Assembly: GCA_022496185.1 (NCBI GenBank)
Contig: WTXG01000085.1
Span: 1-64,000 of the forward strand
Reading direction: 5' to 3'
Length of the DNA: 64,000 nucleotides
Source: Multifurca ochricompacta
Taxonomy: Eukaryota > Basidiomycota > Agaricomycetes > Russulales > Russulaceae
Of this stretch, positions 63,351 to 64,000 are shown piece by piece (positions within the stretch are counted from its first letter, which is position 1; every line of letters starts with the position of its first letter). The position numbers and the translations under genes were made by a program. The notes below the pieces were generated by a model. That model ran no database searches. It was not told the origin of the DNA and saw nothing but the letters and a program-made list of their open reading frames with translations.

Positions 63351-64000
63351 TAGTGATTGTCAAAGGGTTTCATACCCGCGTGGGTAAGTGCCATGGGTTT
63401 TGCCAGGTATGGTATGGGTATATGGCTCCCAACCTGTGGAAACCCGTACCCACGCAGGGTTTGGTGGTATAGGCCAATTATGCATTGACAAGATCAGTAG
63501 AATTTCCGAGATAAAACACATCTGCAGCCACAAAAATACAAGATCTCATCTGATGTATGCTACAGGGTTGTGTTAAATATGTTCTAGTATTATCCTACAA
63601 AATATCAAAGCAGATTAACAGTGCGATGTAAAATAAAATCCTTATCAGTGATCCACTTTCTTGAAAACCATGATACATCTGTTTTATTAATTGGACCAAT
63701 TCTGCTGGTCTGGCACTATCTAAAATACACTCTAGACTACTTTAGACTATATTGTAATCTAATTATCAAATTAATTTGCTGAAACAAGGCCTCGTGTATC
63801 TACAAGCTGCATAGGGCAGTGACTACATTGCGTGCGATTGACCAGCATATCGTCTGACCTCCTTCCTATTAAGGAAGGTTGACTTAAATTTCCATAATCG
63901 TCCAGGCTGGTTATCCAAAACATGCAGAAATGTCCATTCAGGGACCAGGATGTCAGAACACAGTTGTAAAAAGGGTTTAGCTATCTATTTAGATAGTGGA
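63351..64000 (-). mobile_element. hAT-X copy H, minus strand, truncated by window end
   Basis: TAGTGATTGTCAAAGGGTTTC at 63351 is the inverse of the family's right end. The TACCC repeats, the AATAAAATCC..GATCCACTTTC block and the CCTTCCTATTAAGGAAGG palindrome follow in reverse order. Confidence 0.9.

Noticed and set aside
1..64000. CRISPR array, prophage, rRNA or tRNA gene
   Set aside because: There are no regularly spaced short repeats, no rRNA-like blocks and no tRNA-like cloverleaf that I could recognise. The eukaryotic retroelements and the intron argue against a prokaryote.

Overview
The window is a solid block of transposable elements nested inside one another, and I found no host gene. 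The families are Ty1/copia with an HSDLVGP..HTD integrase, Ty3/gypsy chromoviruses with a C-terminal chromodomain, Tc1/mariner and hAT. One 59-bp GT-AG intron and heavy loss of CG dinucleotides fit a filamentous fungus, most likely an agaricomycete basidiomycete. That assignment is inference from family style; no rRNA, tRNA or host gene confirms it.

The layers can be ordered because most insertions keep their target-site duplications (TSDs): 5 bp for LTR elements, 8 bp for hAT, TA for Tc1. The outermost layer is a gypsy element (Gypsy-5). Its 5' LTR is seen at 12687-13038, resumes at 62923-63047, and is followed by a piece of its gag. The left side of that LTR (before 12687) is filled by hAT-X copies B, A and C. 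Copy A holds Gypsy-1, which holds Copia-1, which holds a solo LTR and a palindromic Tc1 element. The right side is split by one autonomous-type hAT (hAT-Y, 13039-62914, TSD ATCATCTT) whose two ends now lie 49.9 kb apart.

Inside hAT-Y there are two large blocks. The first (about 13395-50250) is an old gypsy element (Gypsy-A) broken by hAT-X copies D, E and F, by several solo LTRs, by Gypsy-7 (19139-27247), by Gypsy-3 (30574-38081, inside hAT-X copy E) and by minus-strand Copia-2 (39233-46714). The second (50992-60346) is a palindromic Tc1 element split by Copia-3 (51583-59320), the youngest element by its near-identical LTRs. Copia-3 itself carries a 1.2-kb solo LTR. hAT-Y's transposase C-terminus follows at 60349-60949, then hAT-X copy G and the right end of hAT-Y. 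The window ends in a copia LTR fragment invaded by an inverted hAT-X copy (H).

Nothing here looks like a working gene set. Almost every reading-frame break I checked in the gypsy and copia elements outside Copia-3 is a TGA where relatives have, or imply, CGA. In the Gypsy-3 LTR pair every difference I can see is a CG to TG/CA transition. The region therefore looks like a methylated or hypermutated transposon graveyard. The most notable items are the 50-kb-split hAT, the CpG-only LTR divergence, two families of long Tc1 palindromes built from opposite halves of the transposase, a post-chromodomain gypsy reading frame with four Cys/His clusters, and a non-autonomous hAT family with an internal triplication.
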